A stretch of DNA of 64,000 nucleotides from Asticcacaulis sp. AC402 (lineage in GTDB: Bacteria; Pseudomonadota; Alphaproteobacteria; Caulobacterales; Caulobacteraceae), in NCBI RefSeq assembly GCF_000495835.1, contig NZ_AWGC01000029.1, forward strand, positions 1 through 64,000, in the 5' to 3' direction. Both the position numbers and the translations under genes were made by a program. The notes below the pieces were generated by a model. It did no database searches, had not been told where the DNA came from, and saw nothing but the letters and a program-made list of their open reading frames with translations. Each line of letters starts with the position of its first letter. Position 1 is the stretch's first letter. Of the stretch, positions 53,417 through 61,657 are shown one piece after another.

Positions 53417-54994
53417 TTACAGCGTTTTCGCCGCTTCCGACGGCCGCTTCTTCATCGGTTGGCACACCACCATCTTGACCGGCCAGTTGCGCATCTCGCA
53501 CGCCTGGCGTGACATCAGCTGATGATAGGTCAGGGGCGCATAGAACAAATAACTGGCGGCAATCAGCACGCTGACGCTGCACAGGACGATGAAGCGGTGC
53601 TTGTCGAGGAAGGCGAACTTGCGCGCCGCGATCCTGAACACCAGGGGGAGCATCATGAAGCTGAGCGCCAGGCCGATGAAGTAGTGATAGACGTACATGA
53701 CGCGCTGGGTGCCCAGGAAGATATGGAACAGCCAGAAGATCATGAACATGGCGAAGATGGCTTCAAGACGGTTGAAATCCTCGGCCTGGCCTCCGTCGCT
53801 GAGCCGGCGTGACCGCCGGCCGACAATCAGAACAGCGGCGCCGACAATGGCGACAATGCCTAAGCCCCAGTTGACCGGATTGCCGACCATCTGGATATAG
53901 GCCGTGCGCTTGCCGTCAAAGTCCCAGCGGTAGTTGATGATCTTGTGCATGAACGGCCATAGGATCGGTTGTGAGCCGTTGGGCTCGGTCAGGATCGCGC
54001 CAGTGAAGTCGCCCTTCATGTACTTGTAATAGTCGTAGCTGCCATTCCAGATGACGGAGAGATCCAGAGGGCGTTTGTCGAGCAGCCAGTCCTTATAGGG
54101 CTGGCTCATGGCGCGCAGGTCGCGCTCGCCCGACTTGCTGGCCGGGTCCGGCGCCTTGGGGTTCAGCACGACATGCAAGGCAAACACCAGGGCGACCGTG
54201 GCCAGGAATCCGCCAGCTGCCACACCTCCGCGCGCCAGCGATTTGAGCAGGTTGTCGCGCGTGCGCAGGGTCCACAGGCTGCGGATCAGGGTGATACCGC
54301 ATAACGCGACCATGACCAGGGAGTTGACCTTGGTCATGAAGCTGAGGCCGCACAGGAGGCCGAAGACGGCAAAGGTCAGCAACGGCCGTTTCGGGTCCTT
54401 GCCGAAGGTGCTCAGCCACACCAGGATCGAGCCCAGGGTGAAGGTCAACTGGTACGAATCGAGGTGGGCGGCGCGAAAATGGACGATGAAGCTGTTCTCG
54501 AAGACGAACAGCAGTGAGAAGACAAAGGCTTCGAACGCCTCCTTGGTCAGCCGCAATACGATCAGGTAGAACAGCAGCGCCCCGGCTACGGCGAACAGGG
54601 CAGACGGCATGCGTATGGCCGTGAAGTCGTAACCCTTGGGTACCACGCGCGTGTCGAGTTTCTTGACGTCGGCCAGGAAGGCGGTGTCGAGCTTGTCATT
54701 GGTACGGTCGATCGACTGGCCGAGATCCATGAACATGAAGCCCAGCGGCGGGTGCGAGGCGAACTGGGCCGTGTCTTCCTTGTACCGTTCCGCCGCCGTT
54801 ATATAGTAGGATTCATCCCAGAAGGCGTGTCTCGGATTATTGACATCGCGCAGGAAGTTGAAACAGGCCAGCACCAGAATCAGCGCGCCCAGCAGCCAGC
54901 GCAGGGTCTGGTCGTCTGCGTTCCACAGCTTGTCGGCCCAGTAGCCTGCTAAGGTTTTGGTGCGGTTGGCGAACGACGCAAGAATAGGGGGCAT
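53417..54994 (-). CDS. PMT/ArnT-like membrane glycosyltransferase
   Basis: A 525-aa protein with 10-12 hydrophobic segments. The N-terminal lumenal loop has AFWDESYYITA (Asp-Glu, catalytic region) and HPPLGFMF, both diagnostic of protein-O-mannosyltransferase/GT39 and ArnT-type GT-C enzymes. These use a polyprenyl-phosphate sugar donor to modify protein or lipid A. Further motifs (LLCGLSFMTKVNSLVMVAL, YKYMKGDF) fit the family. It stands alone between convergent and divergent neighbours. Confidence 0.88.
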   Translation of the reverse strand: MPPILASFANRTKTLAGYWADKLWNADDQTLRWLLGALILVLACFNFLRDVNNPRHAFWDESYYITAAERYKEDTAQFASHPPLGFMFMDLGQSIDRTNDKLDTAFLADVKKLDTRVVPKGYDFTAIRMPSALFAVAGALLFYLIVLRLTKEAFEAFVFSLLFVFENSFIVHFRAAHLDSYQLTFTLGSILVWLSTFGKDPKRPLLTFAVFGLLCGLSFMTKVNSLVMVALCGITLIRSLWTLRTRDNLLKSLARGGVAAGGFLATVALVFALHVVLNPKAPDPASKSGERDLRAMSQPYKDWLLDKRPLDLSVIWNGSYDYYKYMKGDFTGAILTEPNGSQPILWPFMHKIINYRWDFDGKRTAYIQMVGNPVNWGLGIVAIVGAAVLIVGRRSRRLSDGGQAEDFNRLEAIFAMFMIFWLFHIFLGTQRVMYVYHYFIGLALSFMMLPLVFRIAARKFAFLDKHRFIVLCSVSVLIAASYLFYAPLTYHQLMSRQACEMRNWPVKMVVCQPMKKRPSEAAKTL

Positions 54995-55050
54995 GAACGG
55001 CTCTTGGTTCAGGGACGTTGACCCGCTTATGCCCGAAAGATTTTGCGCTG

Positions 55051-55220
55051 CCTAGAGCGCAATCCGACAAAGTGGGCACCACTTTTCGGAAAAATTGCGC
55101 GTCAAAACAAAAACTTAGAGCGGGGTTGTGATTCCATCAAAACTTATCCCTAGAGCACAATCCGATAAAGTGTGCGGTGGTTTTTGGATAAATTGCGCGA
55201 CAAAACAAAAACTTAGAGCG
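55051..55220. repeat. Dispersed repeat family 2, two tandem copies
   Basis: Two tandem copies of AGAGC(G/A)CAATCCGA...AAAGTG...AATTGCGCG, each followed by CAAAACAAAAACTTAGAGCG. The same family occurs at 57966-58088 and 63386-63503 in the other orientation. It fills most of the space between the glycosyltransferase and glycine-zipper genes, together with a short CTCCCC-type hairpin at about 55281-55307. Confidence 0.7.
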
Positions 55221-55319
55221 GATACCTGCTCACCTCAAAATTCCACTCCAGACGCTTTATGGTCGTTGTCGTCTTCGACGATCCCTCCCCACACGAAGCG
55301 CGTGGGGAGGTGCTGGGAC

Positions 55320-56300
55320 TTACCAGCCCTTCTTGTGGCCGCCCTTGTGGTGCTTGGCGCCGTGATGGGTCTTGCCTTGACCACCGTGGGTTCCATGACC
55401 GCCGTGGGTTCCATGACGATTGTGACCGGTGCCACCGTAGTAGTAGCTGCCACTGCCGTAAGACGAAGACGACGAATAGGTCGTCGCGCTGGAGACACCG
55501 CTGGTGTAGGGCCGGTAACTGCCATAGCCGTAGCCATAGGACGTTACTGGCACGCCGGTCGAGTAGGAGGCCTGGCTGGAATAGTAGACCGGGCTGCTGC
55601 TGTAGGTGGCGCAGGTGCAGGGCGCATAGGCCGGGGTCGTGGCCGGATACGAGGTAAAGCCGCCGTCGTCATAGGCGACGTGGCTGTAACCGCCGTTGTC
55701 ATAGCTGTCGTCATAATAGGTCGCGACCGGCTGGCAGGTGTAGCGAACACCGCAGCCGTCGGAATAGGCGGGTGCGGTTTCGTAGCCTGCCTCGTACCGG
55801 GGCTGGCTGTAGTAGGTTTCCGCGCCCTGATAGGTCTGGCTGTAATGGCTGCCGCTCGAATAGCCGCTCGAAGAATAGGCCTGCGGCTGGCTGTAGGTGT
55901 GGTAGCCGCCGGAGCTATAGGTTTGGGGCTGCTGAACGTATCCGCTGTTGGCATAGCCGTCATCGTAGTAGGCCGGCTGCTGCTGGTAGTAGCCGCCCTG
56001 GGCGTCGGCACCGTCGGCATAGCCGCGGTCATAGTTTCGGTCGTATCGCTTGCCAACCTGAGACCCGATGACGCCGCCGATGACGGCGCCGCCGATCGTA
56101 CCCAGGCCGCGCTCGTTCTTGGAAATCTGCGATCCCAGCAGGCCGCCGGCAACGGCGCCAACGACAGCGCCGGTGTTGCGGCCCTGATTGGGGTCGCGAC
56201 GCTGATAACTGTCGTCCTGATAATATTGCGCATGGGCAACGACCGGAAGAATCAGGGTGGCGACAACGGTGAGGACACCGAGGGACAATGTGTGGGACAT
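55320..56300 (-). CDS. Glycine-zipper protein with long Tyr/Ser/Gly-rich tail
   Basis: A 326-aa exported protein (signal peptide LGVLTVVATLILPVVAHA). Residues about 43-84 are a glycine-zipper domain (GAVVGAVAGGLLGSQ and GTIGGAVIGGVIGSQVG) that may insert in or lie on the outer membrane. The remaining 230 residues are a low-complexity Tyr/Ser/Gly/Gln-rich region, ending HHGAKHHKGGHKKGW. Surface or envelope-stress roles are typical for such proteins, but none is shown. There are few hydrophobic segments after the zipper. Confidence 0.8.
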   Translation of the reverse strand: MSHTLSLGVLTVVATLILPVVAHAQYYQDDSYQRRDPNQGRNTGAVVGAVAGGLLGSQISKNERGLGTIGGAVIGGVIGSQVGKRYDRNYDRGYADGADAQGGYYQQQPAYYDDGYANSGYVQQPQTYSSGGYHTYSQPQAYSSSGYSSGSHYSQTYQGAETYYSQPRYEAGYETAPAYSDGCGVRYTCQPVATYYDDSYDNGGYSHVAYDDGGFTSYPATTPAYAPCTCATYSSSPVYYSSQASYSTGVPVTSYGYGYGSYRPYTSGVSSATTYSSSSSYGSGSYYYGGTGHNRHGTHGGHGTHGGQGKTHHGAKHHKGGHKKGW

Positions 56301-56412
56301 AGGCGAGTACCTCCAGCGAAATTAACCAAATCTTAACACACAGGCTTGCGCCGGGACGTGTAAAAAAACAATGAGGCGCGCCCGGCACGCGAAAAACGGA
56401 ACCTGGGACTTA

Positions 56413-56572
56413 CACCAACCCTCGATGACCTTGACTCATCGCGGGTTGGCAAGCGCGCCAGTGTACGTTTCTGGGGCGCCCGAGCTTTTGCGAGGCGCCA
56501 TGGGGGCGCCTGGTCCGGCGTTTGATCTGAAAAAATGCGAATACCAAGCGTCATTCTTTATGAGGCTTAGCA
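56413..56572. mobile_element. MITE-like element copy D (160 bp)
   Basis: The left end CACCAACCC and right end GGCTTAGCA are a degenerate terminal repeat. TTA precedes it and TTC follows, so no exact target duplication survives. The internal tracts (GACTCATCG, CCGAGCTTTTGCGAGG, GTCATTCTTTATGAGG) are almost identical to copy C. It is intergenic between the glycine-zipper and symporter genes. Confidence 0.8.
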
Positions 56573-56581
56573 TTCGTCGCC

Positions 56582-57865
56582 CTAAGCGGCGTCAGACACA
56601 GGTTTGGTGCGCAGACCGTCCTTCAGGCGCTGTTTGTCCAGTTCGCCTTCCCAGCGCGAGATGACGACGCACGCCACGCCATTGCCGATAAAGTTGGTCA
56701 GTGCCCGGCATTCGCTCATAAACTTGTCGATGCCCAGCACGATGGCCATGCCCGGGACCAGGGCCGGATTGACCACGGCCAGGGTGGCGCCCAGCGTAAT
56801 GAAACCCGCACCGGTCACGCCCGTAGCCCCCTTTGATGTCAGCATGGCTACCCCCAGCAGGGTTAGTTGCTGCATCAGCGTCAGTTCGTAACCCAGGGCC
56901 TGGGCAATGAACAGCGAGGCCAGGGTCATGTAGATGTTGGTGCCGTCGAGATTAAAGCTGTAACCCGTCGGGATCACCAGGCCAACCACGGGCCGCGAGC
57001 AGCCAAGCGCCTCCATCTTGCGCATGAGGTTGGGCAGGGCGCTTTCCGACGACGAGGTCCCCAGCACGATGAGCAGTTCGTCGCGCAGGTAGGCGACGAA
57101 ACGAAAGATTGAAAATCCGCACCACCAGGCGATAAGGCCCAGCACCACGAAGATGAACAAGGCGGCCGTGACATAGAAGGTGGCGATCAGGGCCAGCAGC
57201 GAGCCCAGCGCCGCCGCACCGTACTTGCCGAGCGTAAAGGCCATGGCCGCGGCCGCCCCAAGCGGCGCCAGCTTCATGATCATGTTGATAATGTCGAAAA
57301 CGAGGTGGCTGCCTTCGTCGATCAGGTTGCGCAAGCCTTGCGCCGGCGGGCCGATGCGCTGCAGGGCAAAGCCGGTCAGGATGGCGACCAGCAGGACCTG
57401 CAGGATATTGCCCTCGGCAAAGCCGCTTAGCAGGGTGTCCGGAATAATGTCGAGCAGGAATTCGCTGAGGTTCTGGTGCGCGTCGGGCGCCACGTATTGC
57501 GCCACAGCCGAGGCGTCGCCGGTGGCCTGCATGCCGGCGCCCGGGCGGACGAAATTGCCCACCAGGAGCCCGATGACCAGGGCGAAGGTCGAGACGACTT
57601 CGAAATAGAAGATGGCCTTTATTCCGACGCGGCCGATCTGTTTGGCTTCGCTGACCTGGCCTATGCCGGAGACGACGGTGCAAAAGACCAGGACGGCAAT
57701 GGTCATCTTGATCAGATTGATGAAGCCGTCGCCGATGGCCTTCATCCACGGTTGTGACGCAAACTGTGGCCAGATGAGACCGATGGCGGCACCAATGACC
57801 AGCCCCACCAGAACCTGGACATAGAGTTGTCGCCACAGAGGCGTCTTATGCGTCGCTGAATCCAT
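56582..57865 (-). CDS. Dicarboxylate/amino acid:cation symporter (DAACS, DctA/GltP-like)
   Basis: A 427-aa membrane protein with 8 or more helices. DAACS signatures are present: [13 protein letters not shown] (the serine-rich HP1 loop), [15 protein letters not shown] (about 315-329), [16 protein letters not shown] (HP2 loop) and [18 protein letters not shown]. These residues bind the carboxylate and cations. The substrate is probably a C4-dicarboxylate or glutamate/aspartate; I cannot tell which. The start at ATG 57865 has GGGGCT upstream. Confidence 0.93.
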   Translation of the reverse strand: MDSATHKTPLWRQLYVQVLVGLVIGAAIGLIWPQFASQPWMKAIGDGFINLIKMTIAVLVFCTVVSGIGQVSEAKQIGRVGIKAIFYFEVVSTFALVIGLLVGNFVRPGAGMQATGDASAVAQYVAPDAHQNLSEFLLDIIPDTLLSGFAEGNILQVLLVAILTGFALQRIGPPAQGLRNLIDEGSHLVFDIINMIMKLAPLGAAAAMAFTLGKYGAAALGSLLALIATFYVTAALFIFVVLGLIAWWCGFSIFRFVAYLRDELLIVLGTSSSESALPNLMRKMEALGCSRPVVGLVIPTGYSFNLDGTNIYMTLASLFIAQALGYELTLMQQLTLLGVAMLTSKGATGVTGAGFITLGATLAVVNPALVPGMAIVLGIDKFMSECRALTNFIGNGVACVVISRWEGELDKQRLKDGLRTKPVSDAA

Positions 57866-57890
57866 ACGTAGCCCCTGTTTTTCGGCGACC

Positions 57891-58145
57891 CTACAGGGGT
57901 TTACAGTGGCTCACAATGTCCGCGATACCGGCAACCTTTTTCAGATCGGCTTGTCTGGCAGACTTGAGAGCGGGATGTATTCTGATGGACTCAAAGCCAC
58001 GCTCCAGGTTCTTGAGTTGTAAAGCAGTTTTCCGAAAACGGGGACGCCCGTGCGGTGGCGTCACACTGTATCGGACTGCGCTCTGGCGCCGGAACGGTTT
58101 GGCAACCAGCCCAGCGATGAGCGCGAGTGAAACGGCGAAACGCAT
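57891..58145 (-). CDS. Small secreted hypothetical, middle encoded by a repeat
   Basis: The ATG at 58145 has AAGGACAGGTC upstream and encodes a signal-like N-terminus ([16 protein letters not shown]). The next 40 or so codons coincide with dispersed repeat family 2, and the frame then ends [19 protein letters not shown]. It may be an older gene into which the repeat inserted without breaking the frame, or a chance frame. The repeat-derived middle makes function unpredictable. Confidence 0.3.
   Translation of the reverse strand: MRFAVSLALIAGLVAKPFRRQSAVRYSVTPPHGRPRFRKTALQLKNLERGFESIRIHPALKSARQADLKKVAGIADIVSHCKPL
57966..58088. repeat. Dispersed repeat family 2, single copy
   Basis: GAGAGCGGGATGTATTCTGA...CCGAAAACGGGGACGCCCGTG...TCGGACTGCGCTCT matches the copy at 63386-63503 over its whole length with scattered differences. 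The ends CTCT/AGAG are inverted. Confidence 0.75.
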
Positions 58146-58230
58146 GACCTGTCCTTTGCATCGGCCAGAATTTGGGTGATAAGGCGCTGTCCGCCGCCAG
58201 GCGGCACTACCGTTTTTGAGGGAGTTGATC

Positions 58231-58701
58231 GTGGCAGCGTTGCGGCGCGGATTGACCATCCGGGAATTGACCGCCCTGCCTCAGGGCCTTGTCGCGGCGA
58301 TCGATGTGACCGGAGTGGAACTGGTGCGCGCCCATCTTTGGGTGTCGTGGCTGGCCATGCTGATCGGGCGAGGCGCTCAGATCGTGGTGCGCGGCCGGCG
58401 GATTTTCTGGCCGCACCTGCCGGCAGATGTCAGCGGAGATCCGGCTTTGCTGGCCGTCCTGGCGCATGAACTGACCCATGTCTGGCAATATGCGCGTGGC
58501 ATGACGTTGTGGCGGTACGTGCTGCGCGAACGCGGGCGATATGATTATGTGCTGGATGGCCGGCCGTTTGACGATTACGGCTACGAGCAGCAGGCGTCGA
58601 TCGTTGAGGACTGGGTGCGGATGCAGGCAGGACTGTGCACGTGTCATAGCGAACGGCCGGTGCGGCAGAGCGACCTGGCCGGGGTGGTGCCGTTCTCCTG
58701 A
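58231..58701 (+). CDS. Small HExxH metallopeptidase-like protein (DUF4157-like)
   Basis: From GTG 58231 (GAGGGAG upstream) the protein is 156 aa. The zinc-peptidase motif HELTH lies at about 79-83 (LAVLAHELTHVWQ) and is followed by the helix YEQQASIVEDW, where Glu could be the third ligand. There is no signal peptide. Similar small HELTH proteins in Caulobacter-like genomes are often labelled vgr-related, and DUF4157 has the same motif. The function and target are unknown. Confidence 0.7.
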   Translation: MAALRRGLTIRELTALPQGLVAAIDVTGVELVRAHLWVSWLAMLIGRGAQIVVRGRRIFWPHLPADVSGDPALLAVLAHELTHVWQYARGMTLWRYVLRERGRYDYVLDGRPFDDYGYEQQASIVEDWVRMQAGLCTCHSERPVRQSDLAGVVPFS

Positions 58702-58732
58702 AATGTCGGTGCGGCGGATTCGTCCAAAGGGT

Positions 58733-58876
58733 TTGACCACGAACGACACGAACATGCACGAACTTCAAGGCCTGCCGGAATTCGCCACGTAGCGGCCTTT
58801 ATCGACAGATGCCGCTACGCGGCAAAGTCAAAAGAGGTCTGAAGTTCGTGTCCGTTCGTGCCGTTCGTGGTCAAAA
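58733..58876. repeat. Imperfect palindrome of TTCGTG repeats between convergent genes
   Basis: Left arm GACCACGAACGACACGAAC...GAACTTCAAG (58733-58768) and right arm GAAGTTCGTGTCCGTTCGTG...GTTCGTGGTC (58840-58876) are inverted copies. Inside is a second pair, CCACGTAGCGGC and GCCGCTACGCGG. It could form a cruciform and terminate both flanking genes. The TTCGTG words recur at 13115-13172. Confidence 0.6.
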
Positions 58877-58882
58877 TCTTTC

Positions 58883-59671
58883 TTACTTCAGCGGGCTTTT
58901 CTCCGAGACGACGAAATCGTCGAAATAGACCATCTGATCCGTCGGCGGCGCCCAATCCAGGGTGGCGCCACCGAAGAAGGTGTCCATCTTGATACCCTCG
59001 ACCCTGACAGCATCGGATCGCCGCCATACCCGGCCGTCCAGGCGCAGAACCTCCATACCGTCGACATACTGGACCAGGGAACCATTGGCCTTCCCGATGT
59101 CGTTGAGCGCAATGTGCTGTGTCAGCGTATACCATCTCCCGGCCTCGAACCGGCTCATGGCGTAGTTGTCGCCGCAGTCGTCCGTCTTGCCGGGGTGGTA
59201 GAGATAGGCCCAGGCGCTGCCCTGCGCCCGCCACATCAGCCGCGTGCTAAAGCCATCGAAACTGCCGTCCTTCAGGCAGCCGGTGGGGAAATCACCACCG
59301 CCCAGACCTGGCAGCTTGCCGCCCTTGACCCAGGCAAAGCCTGGCGAGAACATCACCCGGTACTGCAGCCAGTAGGACGTGGACGGCACAAAGCGGGTGG
59401 TGAAGGTCATGGCCGAATTGCCGCCGATCAGCCCGGCGGGATAGGTGACCCGCAAAACCGGGTTGGCTGGGTCGAGGGGGTCTGCGGCGATGACCGTGCG
59501 GCCTGCCGCCAAACCGGTCGATTCGGACGGAACCAGGCCCCAGTCGGCCTGGAAATCGGCCGTTGCATAGGCGCCAACGGCACGGTCGTTGAAATCCACC
59601 GACAGAACCGGCTCGGTTTGAGCCGATGCGCCTGTCACCGCTAATCCTAACGCGATAATTCCTGTCTTCAC
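58883..59671 (-). CDS. Secreted polysaccharide lyase-like protein
   Basis: A 262-aa protein from GTG 59671 (GGGAGG upstream). The signal peptide KTGIIALGLAVTGASAQ precedes a beta-rich domain. Segments WLQYRVMFSPGFAWVKGGKL, PGLGGGDFPTG and MDTFFGGATLDWAPPTDQ resemble polysaccharide lyase family 14-like proteins and related alginate/glucuronan lyases. The conserved GGKLPGLGG loop is the best mark. Export to the periplasm or outside is expected. The substrate cannot be read from sequence. Confidence 0.75.
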   Translation of the reverse strand: MKTGIIALGLAVTGASAQTEPVLSVDFNDRAVGAYATADFQADWGLVPSESTGLAAGRTVIAADPLDPANPVLRVTYPAGLIGGNSAMTFTTRFVPSTSYWLQYRVMFSPGFAWVKGGKLPGLGGGDFPTGCLKDGSFDGFSTRLMWRAQGSAWAYLYHPGKTDDCGDNYAMSRFEAGRWYTLTQHIALNDIGKANGSLVQYVDGMEVLRLDGRVWRRSDAVRVEGIKMDTFFGGATLDWAPPTDQMVYFDDFVVSEKSPLK

Positions 59672-59708
59672 TCTGGCCTCCCGACGGTTTGCCGCTATGA
59701 TAGGCGTC

Positions 59709-60572
59709 ATGACCGCTCGCGACAATTCCCCAGATCTGTGGCGTGACAGCTTTCCGAACCCTGCCGCTGCAGGCAGCAAGTACGACCGCGGCCATGCCGT
59801 CGTGCTGGGCGGGCCGATGGCTGCGACCGGAGCGGCACGGCTGGCGGCGCGGGCTTGCTTGCGTATCGGTGCCGGGCTGGTGTCGATCGCCTGTGACCCG
59901 TCCAGCCTGATGGTCTATGCCACGGCGTTACAGGCGGTGATGACCAAGGTCATCCGCGATGAAGCCGCCTTTGCCGCATGTATCGAAGATCCGCGCATCA
60001 CCGTCGTGCTGATGGGGCCGGCCGCCGGGGTCAATGATCGTACGCGCAACCTGGTCCTGGCGGCGTTGAAAGCTGGCAAGGCCTGCGTGCTCGATGCCGA
60101 TGCCATAACGGTGTTCAAGGACGCGCCTGACGAACTGTTCGACGCCATCGCGTCGCCGGTTCTGCTGACGCCGCACGCCGGCGAATTCGCCCGTCTGTTC
60201 GGTGAGGTCAGCGACCGCGAAGCCAGCGCCTTGCGGGCCGCCAGAACCAGCGGGGCGGTGGTCCTGCTTAAGGGCAGGGACACAGTCATTGCCGCCCCGG
60301 ACGGCAGGATCGTCGTCAATCGCGAGGCGCCGCCATGGCTGGCCACTGCCGGGTCGGGCGATGTGCTGGCCGGGTTTGCCGCCGGTCTGGTGGCGCAGGG
60401 CATGGCTGTGTTCGAAGCCGCCTGCGCCGCCGCCTGGATTCACGCGCAATGCTCCAGAGCCTTCGGTCCCGGCCTGATCGCCGAGGACCTGGAGGCCCAG
60501 CTACCGGCCGTGCTGCGCGATCTGTCAGGTCAGATCGGGCAGACCGCGCCTGTGCCCTTCAGGCCGCAATAG
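59709..60572 (+). CDS. nnrD: ADP/ATP-dependent NAD(P)H-hydrate dehydratase
   Basis: The ATG at 59709 gives 287 aa (ATG 59697 is also in frame). Only the kinase-like dehydratase domain is present, without the N-terminal epimerase of fused Nnr proteins. Marks: [29 protein letters not shown] split as [12 protein letters not shown] and [20 protein letters not shown], then [34 protein letters not shown] and the catalytic [10 protein letters not shown]. It repairs hydrated NADH/NADPH using ATP or ADP. Its end overlaps msrA by 43 nt, tail to tail. Confidence 0.92.
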   Translation: MTARDNSPDLWRDSFPNPAAAGSKYDRGHAVVLGGPMAATGAARLAARACLRIGAGLVSIACDPSSLMVYATALQAVMTKVIRDEAAFAACIEDPRITVVLMGPAAGVNDRTRNLVLAALKAGKACVLDADAITVFKDAPDELFDAIASPVLLTPHAGEFARLFGEVSDREASALRAARTSGAVVLLKGRDTVIAAPDGRIVVNREAPPWLATAGSGDVLAGFAAGLVAQGMAVFEAACAAAWIHAQCSRAFGPGLIAEDLEAQLPAVLRDLSGQIGQTAPVPFRPQ

Positions 60573-61201
60573 CCGTCCGGGTTCTTGTGCAGATAGCCCT
60601 GGTGGTAGTCCTCGGCGAAGAAGAAGGGCTTGGCCGTGGTCTGGCCGGGGGCCTCGGCATCGGCCGGCGTGACGGGGCCGAAGATCTCGGTGGTGATAAC
60701 GCCCTTGCCGATGGCCGACAGCGATTTCTGGTAGTCGGCCTTGCTGGCGAGGACAGCTTCGTACTGCGCCTGCGTGGTCGTGAAGATGGCCGAGCGGTAT
60801 TGGGTGCCGACGTCGTTACCCTGACGGTGACCCTGGGTCGGGTCGTGGCTTTCCCAGAACAGCTTCAGCAACTGGGCGAAGCTGACGATTTTGGGGTCAT
60901 AGACCACCAGTACGCCCTCGGTGTGTCCGGTCTGGCCGGAGCAGACCTCCTTGTAGGTGGGATTGGGGGTGTAGCCGCCGATATAGCCGGCGGCGGTGGT
61001 GTAGATTCCGTCCTGTTGCCAGAACTTGCGCTCGACGCCCCAGAAACAGCCCATGGCGAAGACGACCTGCTCGGTGCCGTCCGGGTAGGGGCCTTTCAGC
61101 GGCGTGCCGAGCACGGCGTGAATCGTTTCGGTGGGGATGGCATCGCTGCGGCCGGCCAGGGCCTGGGTTGGCGCGACCATCTGGGTTTTGAGACCGAACA
61201 T
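60530..61201 (-). CDS. msrA: Peptide methionine-S-sulfoxide reductase
   Basis: A 223-aa protein. The catalytic GCFWGVE has Cys52. [31 protein letters not shown] and [11 protein letters not shown] are all characteristic of MsrA. A resolving-type Cys may lie in YCGLKG or near the C-terminus (CPI). The extra N-terminal 45 residues are short and variable, without a clear signal peptide. It reduces Met-S-sulfoxide in proteins. The gene overlaps nnrD by 43 nt on the opposite strand. Confidence 0.95.
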   Translation of the reverse strand: MFGLKTQMVAPTQALAGRSDAIPTETIHAVLGTPLKGPYPDGTEQVVFAMGCFWGVERKFWQQDGIYTTAAGYIGGYTPNPTYKEVCSGQTGHTEGVLVVYDPKIVSFAQLLKLFWESHDPTQGHRQGNDVGTQYRSAIFTTTQAQYEAVLASKADYQKSLSAIGKGVITTEIFGPVTPADAEAPGQTTAKPFFFAEDYHQGYLHKNPDGYCGLKGTGAVCPI

Positions 61202-61345
61202 GTTGGTATTCCTTTTCGTTGCGCGATTTATACGCGCTCTTTGGTTATATGGTTACAAAAAAAGCGTAGCAAAGGGGCTTGCTCATTCATGCGGCGACGC
61301 TATAAGAGCCGTCTTCCGAACGCCACCTGACCGGCGTGCGGTGAT

Positions 61346-61435
61346 GGACAGGTGGCGGAGTGGTCGATCGCGCACGCTTGGAAAGCGTGTGTACGTGAAA
61401 GCGTACCGAGGGTTCGAATCCCTCTCTGTCCGCCA
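61346..61435 (+). tRNA. tRNA-Ser (anticodon GGA)
   Basis: The acceptor GGACAGG pairs with TCTGTCC before G-CCA (CCA encoded). The anticodon arm CACGC-TTGGAAA-GCGTG reads GGA (serine). A long variable arm typical of class II tRNA and a GAGGG-TTCGAAT-CCCTC T-arm follow. It is 90 nt in all. Confidence 0.96.
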
Positions 61436-61445
61436 CCCCATAGAC

Positions 61446-61469
61446 AAAGCCCCCTTGCGGGGCTTTTTC
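61446..61469 (+). terminator. Rho-independent terminator after tRNA-Ser
   Basis: AAAGCCCC-CTTGC-GGGGCTTTTT forms a stem-loop with a T-run, 10 nt after the tRNA. Confidence 0.85.
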
Positions 61470-61557
61470 TATGGGGTGGTGACAGTAGGGTTCGAACCCT
61501 CGCAGAAAAAAGTGGGTTCGTAACCGTAGCGAAGCGAAGGTTTGGCGAAGCGCAGCC

Positions 61558-61581
61558 AATCCCTTTCTGTTTGCCACCCCA
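61558..61581 (+). repeat. Duplicated tRNA-Ser 3' end, possible attachment-site relic
   Basis: AATCCCTTTCTGTTTGCCAC then CCCA matches the tRNA 3' end at 61417-61440 with 3 differences. A degraded copy of the terminator (GAAAGAGCACCCTTACGGGG, 61583-61602) follows, as it does after the tRNA. The 140 nt between hold a GGGTTCGAACCC palindrome. Integrases often duplicate tRNA 3' ends. Confidence 0.65.
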
Positions 61582-61657
61582 TCGAAAGAGCACCCTTACG
61601 GGGCATTTTCGATGGCAGGCCGAGAGGGATTGGGAGGCTTCCTCTGAGCGCGTCAGG

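Noticed and set aside
61487-61519. A T-arm-like GGGTTCGAACCC suggesting a second tRNA
   Set aside because: No acceptor, D- or anticodon arms can be built around it; it is treated as a relic.
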